DNA of 64,000 bases from Kitagawia praeruptora (lineage: Eukaryota; Streptophyta; Magnoliopsida; Apiales; Apiaceae). The DNA is taken from positions 127,522,001-127,586,000 of the forward strand of contig CM075346.1 in NCBI GenBank assembly GCA_037693485.1. Reading direction: 5' to 3'. Within the stretch, counting starts at the first letter, position 1; every line of letters starts with the position of its first letter. A program made the position numbers and the translations under genes. This document shows positions 47,819 to 59,228 of this stretch, in pieces. Under the pieces are notes generated by a model. It had not been told where the DNA came from. It ran no database searches and saw nothing but the letters and a program-made list of their open reading frames with translations.

Positions 47819-50800
47819 TGTGATAGCCCCAAATCCGGGGTCATACATCTGGGCCATCACGGACCAATCTCCATTCAATATCAATATCTCTTGGGTCTTT
47901 TTTTTTCCTATAACAATTAATACTTATGCAGTTGACCCCGCAATAATAAACACACACACACACACCAGTTATATGCTCAGAGAACAACATTCACCATAAT
48001 AGAAGTTTAGAATTTAACAGTTATTACAACCCAGAATCATCCTTAAATACATTGTTGAATAACACTTCGACATGAAGCGTTCCAACAGTCACAAGTTTAT
48101 TACATTCTTACACACTTAATTATACATAAGCTCCCAGAACCCGTCTGCCACTACGCTACCTCGGGTATCGATGCTAGCGCACTCTCAGAATGTCGCCTTC
48201 CCCCTACCCTCTTGCGGGGCGTTTTGCGTAGAATCGGCATACCTAGCTGTATATAGATAAGTAGCAAGAGTGAGCTAAAATAGCTCAGCAAGATAATTTC
48301 TATCAACTAACAACAAAGGTAAATAATCATGATATATATTTTTTTAATAAACAATTTTTCAGATATTATGGAAGGAAACTTTATTTCTGTTCAGGACATA
48401 TACTTTTCAATTATCTTAGTACGAAAAGAAATATATAATATTATAGCCTCACTCTCACTTCTAATATCATGTAATAATTGGAAACCAATTATAGACTTTG
48501 AGAAAAAATGACATTCCTATTTAATAATACATCATCCACTTCCTATTATAAGAAAAGAAAGGTACAACAATATAATATCAATTTCTCTTCTATATTCATG
48601 TAATAATTCACAATTCCTCTCCACATATTATCTCAAGATAGCATAGAAATTTGAACTATATCTCTCATTATAATCCTTCCATTTCCTTTTACACAAAAAT
48701 TTTATACCATAATATAAAATCAGTTTCTCTTCATCTGTAACAATAATTCCATCTTTTCATATCATTTTTCTGTTTTCAGTATAAAAATCTGAAAACCATT
48801 TTTCAATTCTTTCCTTTAAAGAAAACGTTGGGGATTTTCATTGTTGTCGAATACGTGAGGCACGATGATCAGTCGTCCTCCGTACCCGTCCCTTTTACTA
48901 CCGGTAGACGGAGGTAGGTTCTCCACCATCCCCCAGGAGGAAGGTTCTCCACTACATCCTCCCTCGGCACTCTTGGGCCGGAATAAATATTGGATGCTGG
49001 ACTGTGCCACGACCACACAGCCTCTTACGCTTTCTGTTGCAATCCCCCTTTTCCAAATCATTTTTCCATTATCAAATACCATTTCACATTTTCCATTTCC
49101 ATTCACATTTCCTTTCACATATATCATTTCCATTTCCATTTATCATCACCTTTAAAAATATTTATGTCATAATACTTTGATTATGACTCAGACATCTTTT
49201 CTATATTCAATGAAATCAAATATGTTCTTGTATACATAAAGTAGTTCGTTTATTTTATAAGTATTAAATAATACTCAATAATATCCGTCACAACATTTAG
49301 AAAGAATATCTTTAACATAGTATTATACATCATATAACCCTAGATAATAACTGATACCATTCCTTTATATATAATTCTAGATAACAACTGATACCATTCC
49401 TTTAAATAACTCTAGATAACAACTGATACCATTCTTTTACATTCTCTTAATCATAAGACATGTTCGCTTCATGCATAATCATCTCTATGTATATCCATAT
49501 CCATCTCATACTCATATCCATGTCCATAGTCATATTATACTCATATACCTTTCCTTTTAATATCAATAATCAAGGAAAACCAATTCTTAACAATATAGTA
49601 ACATTAGCACCACATATATATCATCCATGAAATCAAGTTTCTTTGAAGATAAATAATTTCCAAGTAGGGATAGAAAAGATCTTGCCTCGATCTCTGTATC
49701 CTGGCAGTATGGCTCGTGGCTCTTCCGATGTTTCTATAACACAAAAAGGACCGTCGTTAGAATACCACATCTCTTACTCACCTTACCCTTGTATAACAAT
49801 ACCCTTGACACTTTAATATATGTTTAACGTATCACTATTACCCCAAAGGTTCAAGAACTTAACCATTTATAACCTCAATCGAAGTTTCAGGGGTTTTCAC
49901 CATTTCCCCTAACGACCACACTTAACTGTAAAAATTCTCAGAAAATATGGATTTCAAATCTTACCACAAGGTCAACTGGTAACAACTCTTTGACTACCTT
50001 ACTACAATATCCCAAAGTTTCATAATTTTTAAAAATGTCTAAGTAGGTTGATCATAACCTCAAAGTTAACACAATTACATTTTCTCGGTTTTCCGAACGT
50101 CTTTCACTAAAACTGACTTTTCTCCTAAACCGTACGTCAGATTTTAACATACTTTATATCAAAACGATCTACGAACTATGCTCTACCCTACCATGGTCAC
50201 TTAGCACTCTGGACAGTAAGGTACCGTACGGCCTGGTGTCCCAAAAACAGGGCAGTGTGTGATTCTAACGAAAAACGGACATTATAACTAACGAAAAACG
50301 GACATTATAACTGCTGTACTTTCATACTTTCCATATTTTAACCATTCCAAAATCATCATTCCACACTCATTCTAAACCCTACACCATGTGGGCTTCATCC
50401 CAACCATGGTTACAAGTCCACAACACAAATCTCATATCAAATCCAACCATTTATAACACAAAATCATTATAAACTTAACATTTATATCATCTAACTACTA
50501 ACCAACTCAATATTCACCATAAATACAAGGGGCAAGAGCATTTATACCTCTTTGAAGCTTGAATAACACCTAGGAAGCCTTGGGTTATGCTTAAACCACC
50601 TTATAATAGCTTGAATCAACTAAAGAAGCCATGAAAACAAAGTTAATTCTAAGATTTCACTATTCATTTACCATTCATCAGCTGGAAGATTCGCAAAAAC
50701 GAAGGCCTTACCTATGTTTTCTGGAGGAGGCTTCTAAATGAAAGTTGTAGAGCATCTCACCACGTTTCCAAAAAGCTAAAGAACACGAACTTCGGCTGAG

Positions 50801-51543
50801 AAACGAAGGAGTTATGGCTGTTTTTCTGGACTGCTACTGTTTTTGGCCGAATTGGATGAAAGTGAAAGGGGAGAGATTTCTTTTTGCTTCTCTTAATCTT
50901 ATCTATCTCATCTTATCATAATTCTCAAGTATTCTAGAGTTTAGTAGAAAATCCCATGGTTAAACGACTAATTTGCCCTTAAATTTGTGTTAGTGGAAGA
51001 TGATGTCATTAGTGATGTCATTGAGGAGTATTTAGCAAGCTAGGGCTATTAACCTCAAGTAATTACTAATAACCTTTGTAAATATTAATGTGGTAAATAT
51101 CCTTATTATTTACTAACCTTGGTTACTTGGTTTCCATACTTGTCTAATTGTGGTTCGTTTCAAATATATCTCATTATCCAGTGGTTTTGAAATCGTTTAA
51201 AAAAAAATCCAAATTCCCTTAGCATTCTCTTAACTTAAAAATCCCTTGGTTTAACTTAAATTCACTAATTCCTCAATATATGATTCCTTTAATATTTCTA
51301 TGTTCCTTAATACCCAATACATAGAAGCTCGTTCGAACTCAAAATCCTCAAAAATCCATATTTATGAATTTCTGAAATCCATCGTCATTTCGAGTCACTT
51401 AATTTCAATGTACAACACTAATATGGTTTCTGTTTATTCATTTTCCGTTTCCATTATGGAGTACTTATATACCATTTCTCTAAATCCTCGAAATTTACTA
51501 TTCATGTGATCACTGTAGTTTTGCTAAAGTTAGGGTTATTACA
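47819..51543 (-). repeat. 5' LTR of the Tekay-type element
   Basis: 3725 bp, the partner of 40973-44689. It has an extra ~15 bp near 50431 (CTCATATCAAATCC) and a few extra bases near 48630. The ORFs of up to 107 codons in both LTRs are not conserved proteins. Confidence 0.9.
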
Positions 51544-52004
51544 TTCATGTGATAATTTTTTCATTAATGTTTATTTTGAAAATAATTTTTTGTTTGTGGC
51601 AGTTCAAAATTGTACAAGTACCATTTCTCGCAATTCAATCGTTTTAGGAGATGGTTTATGACCTATTTTCTTGGTTGATGGATTGTGCTTCCTTTTAAAA
51701 TAAGGGCGTTTTAAAACTAAATATAATGTTGGACGAATTTTACTGATGTCGGACATAACATATTCTTCGATTCGATTATACCATTACCTTTGCTTAAATT
51801 ATTTGTATTGAAAATTTAAATTCAATTTGGATCATGTGGTTTATGAGTATGCCATTTATTTTAATTGGTTTTCTAGAAAAAGAGGGAGGAGGGATATAGT
51901 TCTCACGTAAGAATAAAACTTTTAAAACTGGATGATAGATTAAGACAATTTATATGGTTAGTCAACGTGCACCGTAGAATTGATGTGCGGATGCTGTTGA
52001 TAAC
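51544..52004. other. AT-rich flank, no gene
   Basis: Continuation of the pre-insertion locus after the target duplication. Nothing recognisable. Confidence 0.5.
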
Positions 52005-52345
52005 TGTAACACCCCAGTCCCACATCGAGGAGATTTGGGACTTCTGTTTAGTTTATAAGGCAAAGTACTACTACTAAGTGCACCAACAAATCATGATCTT
52101 TTGGGGGCCTGTGGTGGGCTTGTGGATTACCCAAGTTGGCGGCATTTGGGTCAGTTTACTTTGGCTTATTTCGGATTCGGAATCGGGATTTGACCCAATT
52201 TTCGAAAAAAAGACTCGGGATTTGACCCGGGTTGTCACATATGGTATCAGAGCTCTGCCCGGCCGGAAGTGCAGAGGCACTGCCCGGGTTCAGTAAGTGT
52301 GTTTGTGGGCTCGACGAGGACGTCGACCCAATAAGAGGGGGTGTT
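52005..52345 (+). mobile_element. TRIM-like element: LTR, primer site, short interior
   Basis: A 235-bp LTR (52005-52239) starts TGTAACACCCCAGTCCCACA and ends GGGTTGTCACA. Two bases later is TGGTATCAGAGC (52242-52253), the tRNA-Met(i) primer site. About 80 bp of GC-rich interior lead to a polypurine tract AAGAGGGGGTG (52333-52343) before the next LTR. No coding capacity. CCCACATCG near the LTR start is common in plant TRIM LTRs. Confidence 0.7.
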
Positions 52346-52542
52346 TGTAACATCCCAAATCGATTAGATTAAGAGTATTCGGGTCCTTTATATAGACAAG
52401 TCAATGACTAATGTGCACCAACTTGCTAGCATTTTTGGACTGACCTGTGGTGGGTTGCTGGGTCCGGTATGTATTCGGTTACGGGCTTGGATGTTATAAA
52501 TGGTATCAGAGCCGACTCTCGAAAGCTTGATTCGTCAAGTTG
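52346..52542 (+). mobile_element. Second, diverged TRIM-like LTR with its own primer site
   Basis: Starts TGTAACATCCC and runs to GGATGTTATAA, about 150 bp, followed by TGGTATCAGAGCC (52501-52513). It shares GTGCACCAAC and CCTGTGGTGGG with the first LTR but is otherwise different. It is therefore not the sister LTR of one insertion; two related elements appear fused. Confidence 0.6.
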
Positions 52543-52638
52543 CCGGAGGTGGGGACACGAAGGCTGGTGGTATTATCCCACAATGGACAGAGATCCGGAG
52601 GTGGGGACACGAAGCCAGCCGGTATTATCCCACAATGG
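52543..52638. repeat. 52-bp tandem duplication
   Basis: CCGGAGGTGGGGACACGAAG begins at 52543 and at 52595; both copies continue to TATTATCCCACAATGG. Located in the interior after the second primer site. Confidence 0.8.
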
Positions 52639-52758
52639 CTAGGGAGGAACGATCTTGGACCTATGGGATTTCCGTTCGGCCTGACGAGGACATCAGGAGT
52701 TGTGCATTTTGATATTTGTTTCAAGATACGTGGGTGCACCCAGATTTGATTTGATTTG

Positions 52759-53500
52759 TGATTTGATTTGACGGTGACGTTGCATATGCCGTACACGTTA
52801 TCCGATTTGTTGCACACATTAGGTACCCTATGATGTGTGTATTTGTATATGTTCTGTTCTGATCTCGGTATGAAATATCCTAACCCCTCGTTGCTTCAGC
52901 CATGCTTATTTTGGAAATACATGTTTTATTATAAACTGTCAAATATATATAACTATTTTATAAACTGTACTCCAAATCCGTACTGGGCGATTGGCTCATG
53001 CCGTATTCTTTTTCTGGCAGGTGCTTAGGGGGATCTGGGATTGTGTGATGGAGAGATACCCTTATTCCTTTGATTAGAACTCATGGACTTCTAGCATTAT
53101 TTAAACTTGAAGACTTATTTAGATATTTTAGTTTTTCATATTTATTGCTTTGAACTGTAATTTGGAGTTGTGATTTGATTTGACGGTGACGTTGTATATG
53201 TCGTACATGTTATCCGATTTGTTGCACACATTAGGTACCCTATGATGTGTGTATTTGTATCTATTCTGTTTTGATCTCGGTATGAAATATCCTAACCCCT
53301 CGTTGCTTCAGCCATGCTTATTTTTGAAATAAATGTTTTATTATAAACTGTCAAATATATACAACTGTTTTATAAACTGTACTCCAAATTCGTACTGGGC
53401 GATTGGCTCATGCCGTATTCTTTTTCTGGCAGGTGCTTAGGGGGATCTGGGATTGTGTGATGGAGAGATACCCTTATTCCTTTGATTAGAACTCATGGAC
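52759..53500. repeat. Direct duplication of ~340 bp, period 411 bp
   Basis: GTGATTTGATTTGACGGTGA begins at 52759 and 53170. The copies stay close to identical to GAACTCATGGAC (53095 and 53500). The unit contains CATGCCGTATTCTTTTTCTG and GGTGCTTAGGGGGATCTGGG, resembling parts of plant Gypsy LTRs, so it may be LTR-derived. Confidence 0.8.
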
Positions 53501-53584
53501 ACTGGTTAACTCGGTATACCCTATATCACTAAGGGTTCAAAATAAATATTTCATAAAATCGGCACAAATATATATAGAGATTAG

Positions 53585-53761
53585 GGAGCCTAAGATATGT
53601 CTTAGGTAACTTCCCTAAGATATAAAATTTTATATGTAAATATTTGGGGCATTTTTATAAAATCAAGATTTATTTAAAATATTATTAGTTAGCCCTGCGG
53701 GCCCAATAAATTTTAAAGCTTGTATCTCAGGAAACTTTGGTGAGATACATCTTAGGTTCTT
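53585..53761. repeat. Imperfect inverted-repeat element
   Basis: GAGCCTAAGATATGTCTTAG at the left pairs with the reverse of the right end (ATACATCTTAGGTTC). A MITE-like foldback of about 177 bp; no target duplication established. Confidence 0.5.
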
Positions 53762-53829
53762 TTTTCTCATATATATTGAAAAATATTTGAATACTTGTTC
53801 TTTGATTTTAAAAAAATTCTGTATTGAAA

Positions 53830-54960
53830 TATCTGTTCGGAAATGTTTAAAATATCTGTTTGGAAACACATATTTTTTAAACACATATTCTACTTCCAAA
53901 ATAGAACTTTTTATATGTTTTTTCTATAAATTTAAACTCTTTTGTTGATAAATTTGAACACCTATTCTACTTTCAATATAACTTTTAAACATATATATTT
54001 TTTATAAATTCGAACAATTATTTCACTTTTAATAAAAAAAATTAATAATATACCTTACAAATTCTTATACTACTTCTAAAAAAACTTTTAACTATACTGT
54101 ATGTAGTTTTTATAAATCCGAACTTTATATATATGATACTCGATAAACCCGAGCTTCGCGAATGCGTTATATTTTTTTTTAAAAGAAAGTTAATGTTTGT
54201 TAATCTCATATCATCAATATTAATTTTTTTACAGTTAACACGGTCTTCTCTAATGATCTACTCTCTCGTTAAAAATAATTCTCTTATTTAAACCTCCCTC
54301 TTCCTAAAACCGAACCTTGACTTTAACAAACATTATGAATACTTGTTTTAAAAATTTATCCATAAAAATCGAAAACTAAAAATAAAATAAAATTTATAAC
54401 ATCAATATAAAATTCTAATAGTTAATACCATCTTTTCTAGTTAGCCATCTTTTCATTAAAGATACCACCTGACCGACCACCCTCATTTTATACTTTCATT
54501 ATAACTTTTAATTATACTTGTCCTCTATAAATTCAAACTCTTCTCGATACCTACTATATTTCTATTTGAACTTTTAATAATTTCGAACTCTTCTTCTCCA
54601 AAAAATTGTACATATATTCTACTTTCAACTAAATTTTTAATTATAATTCTTTCCAACACATAGTCGACTTATAATAAAACTTTTAATTACATATCTTTCC
54701 TATAAATTAGAAATCTTTCTCTCTATAAATTCGAACACTTAATCTTTTTTTTTTTTGCCAAGATTCGAACACTTATTCTACTTCTAATAAAACTTTTAAA
54801 TTACATATCTTTCCTATAAATTTGTACTATTCTCCTTTTTAAATTCAGACATCTATTATATATCCAATAAATCTTTTAATTATATGTTGTTCCTAGAAAT
54901 TCGAACCGTTCTCCTCTATTAATTCGAATAACTATTCTACTTTTTATATGTTAAAGGATA
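53830..54960. repeat. Decayed satellite-like array
   Basis: A motif CTATAAATTCGAACACTTAT…TTCTACTT…AATAAAACTTTTAATTA recurs about ten times with heavy divergence and irregular spacing of roughly 60-100 bp. It looks like an old tandem array. A micro poly(A) insertion interrupts it at 54729-54775. Confidence 0.55.
54729..54775 (-). mobile_element. Micro poly(A) insertion with 13-bp TSD
   Basis: ATTCGAACACTTA at 54729-54741 and 54763-54775 flanks 21 bp that read CTTGGCA plus a run of A on the minus strand. The flank is also the motif of the surrounding decayed array, so the duplication could partly be two array units; the exact adjacency to poly(A) favours insertion. Confidence 0.5.
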
Positions 54961-55599
54961 ATTATTTATTCATTAGTATTTAAAATTCTAAAAAAATTTA
55001 AAAAATAAATTGAAACGATCTTAGAGATGCCAACTAACGTTTCATGTATCATCTTTATGTAATACCTGAAAATGCATACACTGTAGAGTAAAATGGTTTT
55101 TGGACTTTTAATTAGAACTTATAAGTTACTTATTTCGGGAAAAAAATTATATTTACATATTTTTTAAGAGAAAAATGTGTGTGGAGATTTTAATATTCGT
55201 TATCTTTCAAAAATAAGTTAATTATTTCAGAAAAAAGTACAAATTTATATACTTTTTTCCAGAATAAGTAACTTATTTCTGAAAAATAAGATTTCACAAA
55301 CAGGGCCATTACAATTTTAAATAAATGGTTTGTGAATTTAGAATTAATATTGCAATTTTAAATAAATGGTCTATATAAATATTTGGTTGTCTCAGGGTCA
55401 ATGTTCAAAGTTCCCAAACGAGAGCGGGTCGAAACGTGTTTAATGAGAATATGGCTCATTAAAAAAATTGTATCAACTATTAGAATTTGATATCGACGTT
55501 ATAAATTTTATTTCATTTTTAGGATTCAATGTTTATGAATAAACATTGTTATACATAATATGACTATCTTTTCTAATTCTAATATATTAAAAAATATTT

Positions 55600-56005
55600 T
55601 TATATTTATTAGTGTTTAAAATCCTAAAATTCTAAAATATTAGAAAAATAGATTGAGATGATTTTAGAGTGTCACCTAAGCACTAACGTAATGTGTTTAA
55701 CGGGAAGACGGCTCACTAGAAAAGATTGTATTACCTATTAAAATCAGAAAAATATATTAAGATGATCTTAGAGCGCTACCTAGGTGACATATTTCACGAT
55801 CTTCTAAAATTATATACTCCCTCCCTCCCCACTTATTTTGTCACCTATAAGTGTCATCAATAATTTTCTAATTTTTTAGAATTTTAGGATTTTAAACACT
55901 AATAATACCAATATATATTGATATTATACATATTTTTTTGTGGATTTTTTTAAATAATCTTTTTTTAAAATTTTAAAAAGATTTTAGAAGGCCGCCGCGA
56001 AGCGC
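55600..56005. repeat. Inverted and direct AT-rich repeats with Helitron-like end
   Basis: ATTAGTGTTTAAAATCCTAA (about 55609) occurs inverted at about 55880, and related segments lie near 54975 and 55740. CTCCCTCCCTCCCC at 55819 resembles a Stowaway end. The segment closes with GCCGCCGCGAAGCGCGGC (55992-56009 region), a GC hairpin followed by TTAGT as in Helitron 3' ends. Boundaries are uncertain. Confidence 0.4.
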
Positions 56006-56149
56006 GGCTTAGTCGACTCCAAAATAGAACTTCCAAAACACATACAGCTGTAGGGGTACTACAGCCATGTCATTGCGGCACCAGTGACATGACACTTCCG
56101 TGGCAGTGTGATTGGTCACGGCGTATCCTTCTGATAGCTCAGATGGCGA

Positions 56150-56217
56150 GCTTTTGCGCATTTTGATATTTGTTTCAGGATTAAAAAGACTCGGAATTTA
56201 ACCCGGGTTGTCACAAT
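56150..56217 (+). repeat. TRIM/LTR remnant
   Basis: AAAGACTCGGAATTTAACCC followed by GGGTTGTCACA matches the end of the LTR at 52205-52239. Just before it, GCATTTTGATATTTGTTTCA matches 52705-52724. It is a chimeric leftover of the TRIM family. Confidence 0.6.
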
Positions 56218-56549
56218 AACAGTGTGTATTTGGTTATGGATAATTGCTAAAGTAAACTCTTTATACATGGTTTTTATTTGAATGATATTTAATAGTTCCA
56301 CTTTGGAGTATATATGAAAAACGCGTAGTTGAATAATATTTTCGGAAGTCTTGTAAAGGTCGAAACTAATCTAATTGATGCATGTAAATTAACAGAAAAT
56401 CCTGTAAGATCTGCAGAGTAAAGGAGGAATTAAATGGAGGGTACATATCCTATCCATTAGTGTCAAGTATGAATAATGCCAAAAAGGGGTTGCACGTAGA
56501 GATAGAGGACAAGGAAGAGCTTACGCACATCAAAGAAGGAGATATTAAT

Positions 56550-56766
56550 GGGCCTGTTTGGCTAAACTTTTTTTAAAGGTTTATTGACTTATTTTCGGGT
56601 AAAAATTTTATATTTTGATAATTTTTTTTTATACAAGTATTTAATGTATATTTGAGATTCAATAAGTTGCAAAAATAAGTTGGAAAATAAGTTAGAAAAT
56701 TAGGAATCTCTAATTTTGTCTTAAAATAAGTTGACTTATTCTGGAAAAAAGTTTCCCCAAACACCC
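56550..56766. mobile_element. MITE with GGGCCTGTTTGG ends
   Basis: 217 bp, starting GGGCCTGTTTGGCTAAACTT and ending inverted (AAGTTTCCCCAAACACCC). Internal GACTTATTTTC / GACTTATTCTGG are also inverted. A truncated relative lies at 40594-40764 and a weaker one near 55130-55310. Target duplication unclear. Confidence 0.65.
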
Positions 56767-57849
56767 TAATTATTAACTTACGGGACCTTCTATTTACCGA
56801 AAACAGGGATTATGTCGTGAAATACAATGACCACAAGGTATGTACTATCACGATGGGTGTCACTGCACATGCCACTTCAGTTGTATTTTGTTCAAATATT
56901 GTAATGCGTCTAATAATTGTTTCAACATCCCAATTCCCATCTGATGCAATTGAGGAATGAAGATTATTTTTAGGAGGAAGAATGCAAATCGTAGAGGTCC
57001 CAACATAGTTTTGGTTAAAAATTCTCGATGTAGGTAGACCATTTTAATCATATTTAAATATATTCTTTTGGTATGAACTAATTACATACACTTGTTCCAT
57101 TTCAGATGGATGTTTTGTGCCTATTAAGGGTGTGCCATAATTTTGGCTTTGGGACCATTTCTGGGTGATCTGTTGTCAATTGACAAATATGTGTCATTTC
57201 AGATGACTTCATTTATAAGCGTATATATTTATTCCTATCTAATAAATATTAGCTACTTGAGGTTATTTTTTACCCAAAATTTTTTGTTTTGTTCAATTTA
57301 TTTAGGTTATCGTTATTATGTTTTAATCTTATTAATTTATTTTAAGATTAGTTTAAATGATTAATACCTTTTGATAATTGTATTTGTATTATTATTAATT
57401 CTTTATCTGTTATCTAATATTTAGTTAAGTAACTAACCAAAGGGATCCCCTTTGGTTAGATAATTGTTTATTCCCTAAAATATTTATCTTATATTATGTG
57501 TTATTTATGGTATTTTGTTATATAAAGAAATGATTACTAATATTTTCACACTAATTTGTTGCTTTTCTTTGGATGTTTCAGTTAAATCGCTATAAGGTAT
57601 TTTATGGAATTTGAGTTGGTTAGATGCAGGATGGAAGGAGGACATCGGGTGTATAAACCAACTTATTTGATGACAGTTTGTTTTGGTGACTTGGAGAAGA
57701 CAAGTCATAGTAATGGAGGAGTCAAGTTACAGAATAAAAGTGCACGCAAGTTTTGGAAAGAGAGAAGGCAACTCTTTGACAATAATTGATGACAATGGAG
57801 AATCACAAAAGCATCAAGAAGATCTACTTTTAGTAACCACTTTGTATAA
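56767..57849. other. Intergenic DNA with coding-like traces
   Basis: The minus strand at 56880-57040 contains an open stretch (ICILPPKNNLHSSIASDGNW, WDVETIIRRITIFEQ) and the plus strand at 57604-57789 a 61-codon ORF after an acceptor-like TTTCAG. Neither is recognised. They could be exons of decayed transposon genes. Confidence 0.35.
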
Positions 57850-58117
57850 CGCTGTATGCTTGTTTTTGAGGGCACTCTTTTTCCCCCTTGAGTTTTTTCC
57901 CATAGGGTTTTGCTCTTGTGGGGTTTTAACGAGGCCCTTCTTTGTGGGGTTCTTCTTTTCAGACTTGAATGTGTTATTGTCTAAACGTCCGGTGGCAACA
58001 TGCGTGCCATTCGGTTAGATGATGAACTTTCTTGATCGAAAGAAACTCCTTATTAGGATATTGTATTCCCATACAATTCATTTATGAAATTTTCTCATTC
58101 CTGACAAAAAAAAAAAA
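57850..58117 (+). mobile_element. Probable LINE 3' end
   Basis: Non-coding tail-like sequence running into TTCTCATTCCTGACA and a run of 13 A. The terminal TCCTGACA-poly(A) resembles the TTTTGTCA/TTTCGTCA-poly(A) ends elsewhere in this window. No target duplication was found. Confidence 0.4.
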
Positions 58118-58363
58118 AACTAAAGCAAAAATGCCCAGCATGTTTTGCTTGAAAATAGTGTACATGAAGACCAAAAAAAAAAAGACTCCCTTTGATTAAT
58201 TTGGGAAGTTATTGGGAAATAATAGAATAATGAACATAATTAGAAGCCATGGTTCCATTTTATTGTTTCTCTTAAAGTTTTGTAAAACTTTTAGGGGCTC
58301 CTAGAGGCAAAAAGTAGTGCCGACGGTAGGATAAGATCTACTTGACCAACTAAGGCATACAAC

Positions 58364-58420
58364 AAGAAGAGTAAAACAATTTTCGTCAAAAAAAAAAAAA
58401 AAAAAGAAGAGTAAAACAAT
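58364..58420 (+). mobile_element. Micro poly(A) insertion with 17-bp TSD
   Basis: AAGAAGAGTAAAACAAT at 58364-58380 is repeated exactly at 58404-58420. Between them is TTTCGTCA followed by a run of A, 23 bp in all. It is the clearest of the series because the duplication is long, exact and not low-complexity. Confidence 0.8.
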
Positions 58421-58861
58421 ACAACTGTAAAATACAGGTGATTAAACTAGACTAAATTGCAATGTAGTGGCCAAAATATTTTCAATTTTGCACGGAGGTG
58501 GCTAAATTTTAATTCATGCCAACGTAATGGCTAAATTTTAATTTTTGACCCAAAAAAGGTGCTCAGACTCCATTCCGTTAAATCAACATTGACGGCGTTA
58601 GTTAGGGTTCTTCATGAAATTTGGGGCTTTTTGATTCATTGATTTTCCGGTTGAATTGATTGTTTGTATAGCTTCATATTGATGCCAGGAGTTCAATTCC
58701 ATGTTCAATTTCACCGTTCTATTGTTAGTTTTATTAATTCAAATTCTAGGGTTCTTGAGTCAAATTAGGATTTTTTTATTCTGAAATTTTCCAATTGATT
58801 TTATGATTCATATAGCTTCTAGGGGTCCTAAGGAGCATGTGTATGTGTTTAATTGCATCGT
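58421..58861. other. Intergenic DNA left of the Copia element
   Basis: No gene. GTAGTGGCCAAAATATTTT and AATGGCTAAATTTTAAT are short related repeats. ATCGT (58857-58861) is the left half of the expected Copia target duplication; the right half lies outside the window. Confidence 0.5.
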
Positions 58862-59075
58862 TGAAAACATTGCTCATTGAATAGAATTTGTTGTTGGTAC
58901 AATTGAGTAAAAACTAAGCAACTAAACTGATTATATACACAAAGACTCTAACTAACTTCTAGGCGGGAAAATAAGTTACAATCTTTGATCCAATCAGGTG
59001 ATGCCATCTGTCAAGTGCTGAGCTGTCAAGTCCTTTGTGATGTCAGTAGAAGTAGAAGAAGTAATATTGCTAATA
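58862..59075 (-). repeat. Copia 3' LTR
   Basis: 214 bp; on the element strand it starts TATTAGCAATATT and ends ATGTTTTCA. The start is TA where TG is usual, so either the boundary is a base off or the terminus is mutated. It encodes the last codons and stop of the polyprotein. Confidence 0.8.
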
Positions 59076-59218
59076 TCCCCCCTCAAGTTGGGAGTTGTAG
59101 AAGACATACCCAACTTGGATAATAGTTCACAGAAATGAGTAGATGGAAGGATTTTAGTAAGTACATCTGCAAGTTGATGTCGAGTAGGAAGATAAGACAA
59201 TTGAAGTAATCCTTCCAA
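58994..59218 (-). pseudogene. Copia polyprotein C-terminal tail
   Basis: Contains LPTRHQLADVLTKILP, the conserved end of Copia RNase H (Q-AD-LTK), then the tail encoded across the polypurine tract into the LTR. It is separated from the preceding RNase H frame by the frameshift at 59273-59278 and a nonsense codon around 59251. Confidence 0.85.
59076..59086 (-). other. Copia polypurine tract
   Basis: The minus strand reads TTGAGGGGGGA next to the 3' LTR. It also encodes the LRGD near the polyprotein C-terminus, as in many Copia elements. Confidence 0.8.
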
Positions 59219-59228
59219 TACTTTATCC

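Larger units (their letters stand above)
40973..51543 (-). mobile_element. Complete Tekay/Del-type Gypsy element, gag only
   Basis: A 10.6-kb element bounded by two 3.7-kb LTRs and flanked by the perfect 5-bp target duplication TTCAT (40968-40972 and 51544-51548). The minus strand reads 5' LTR (47819-51543), tRNA-Met(i) primer site, gag with two zinc knuckles, polypurine tract, 3' LTR (40973-44689). The 3.1-kb interior has no protease, reverse transcriptase or integrase. The very long LTRs and double CCHC gag suggest the Tekay/Del chromovirus lineage. With matching TSDs and highly similar LTRs it is a genuine recent insertion of a non-autonomous derivative. Confidence 0.9.

Noticed and set aside
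42081..49172. ORFs of 60-107 codons repeated in both 3.7-kb LTRs
   Set aside because: They exist in two copies only because the LTRs are duplicated; there are overlapping frames on both strands and no recognisable protein.
52005..52542. Cassandra-type TRIM with a 5S rRNA-like LTR
   Set aside because: No 5S rRNA-like internal promoter sequence is visible in either LTR.
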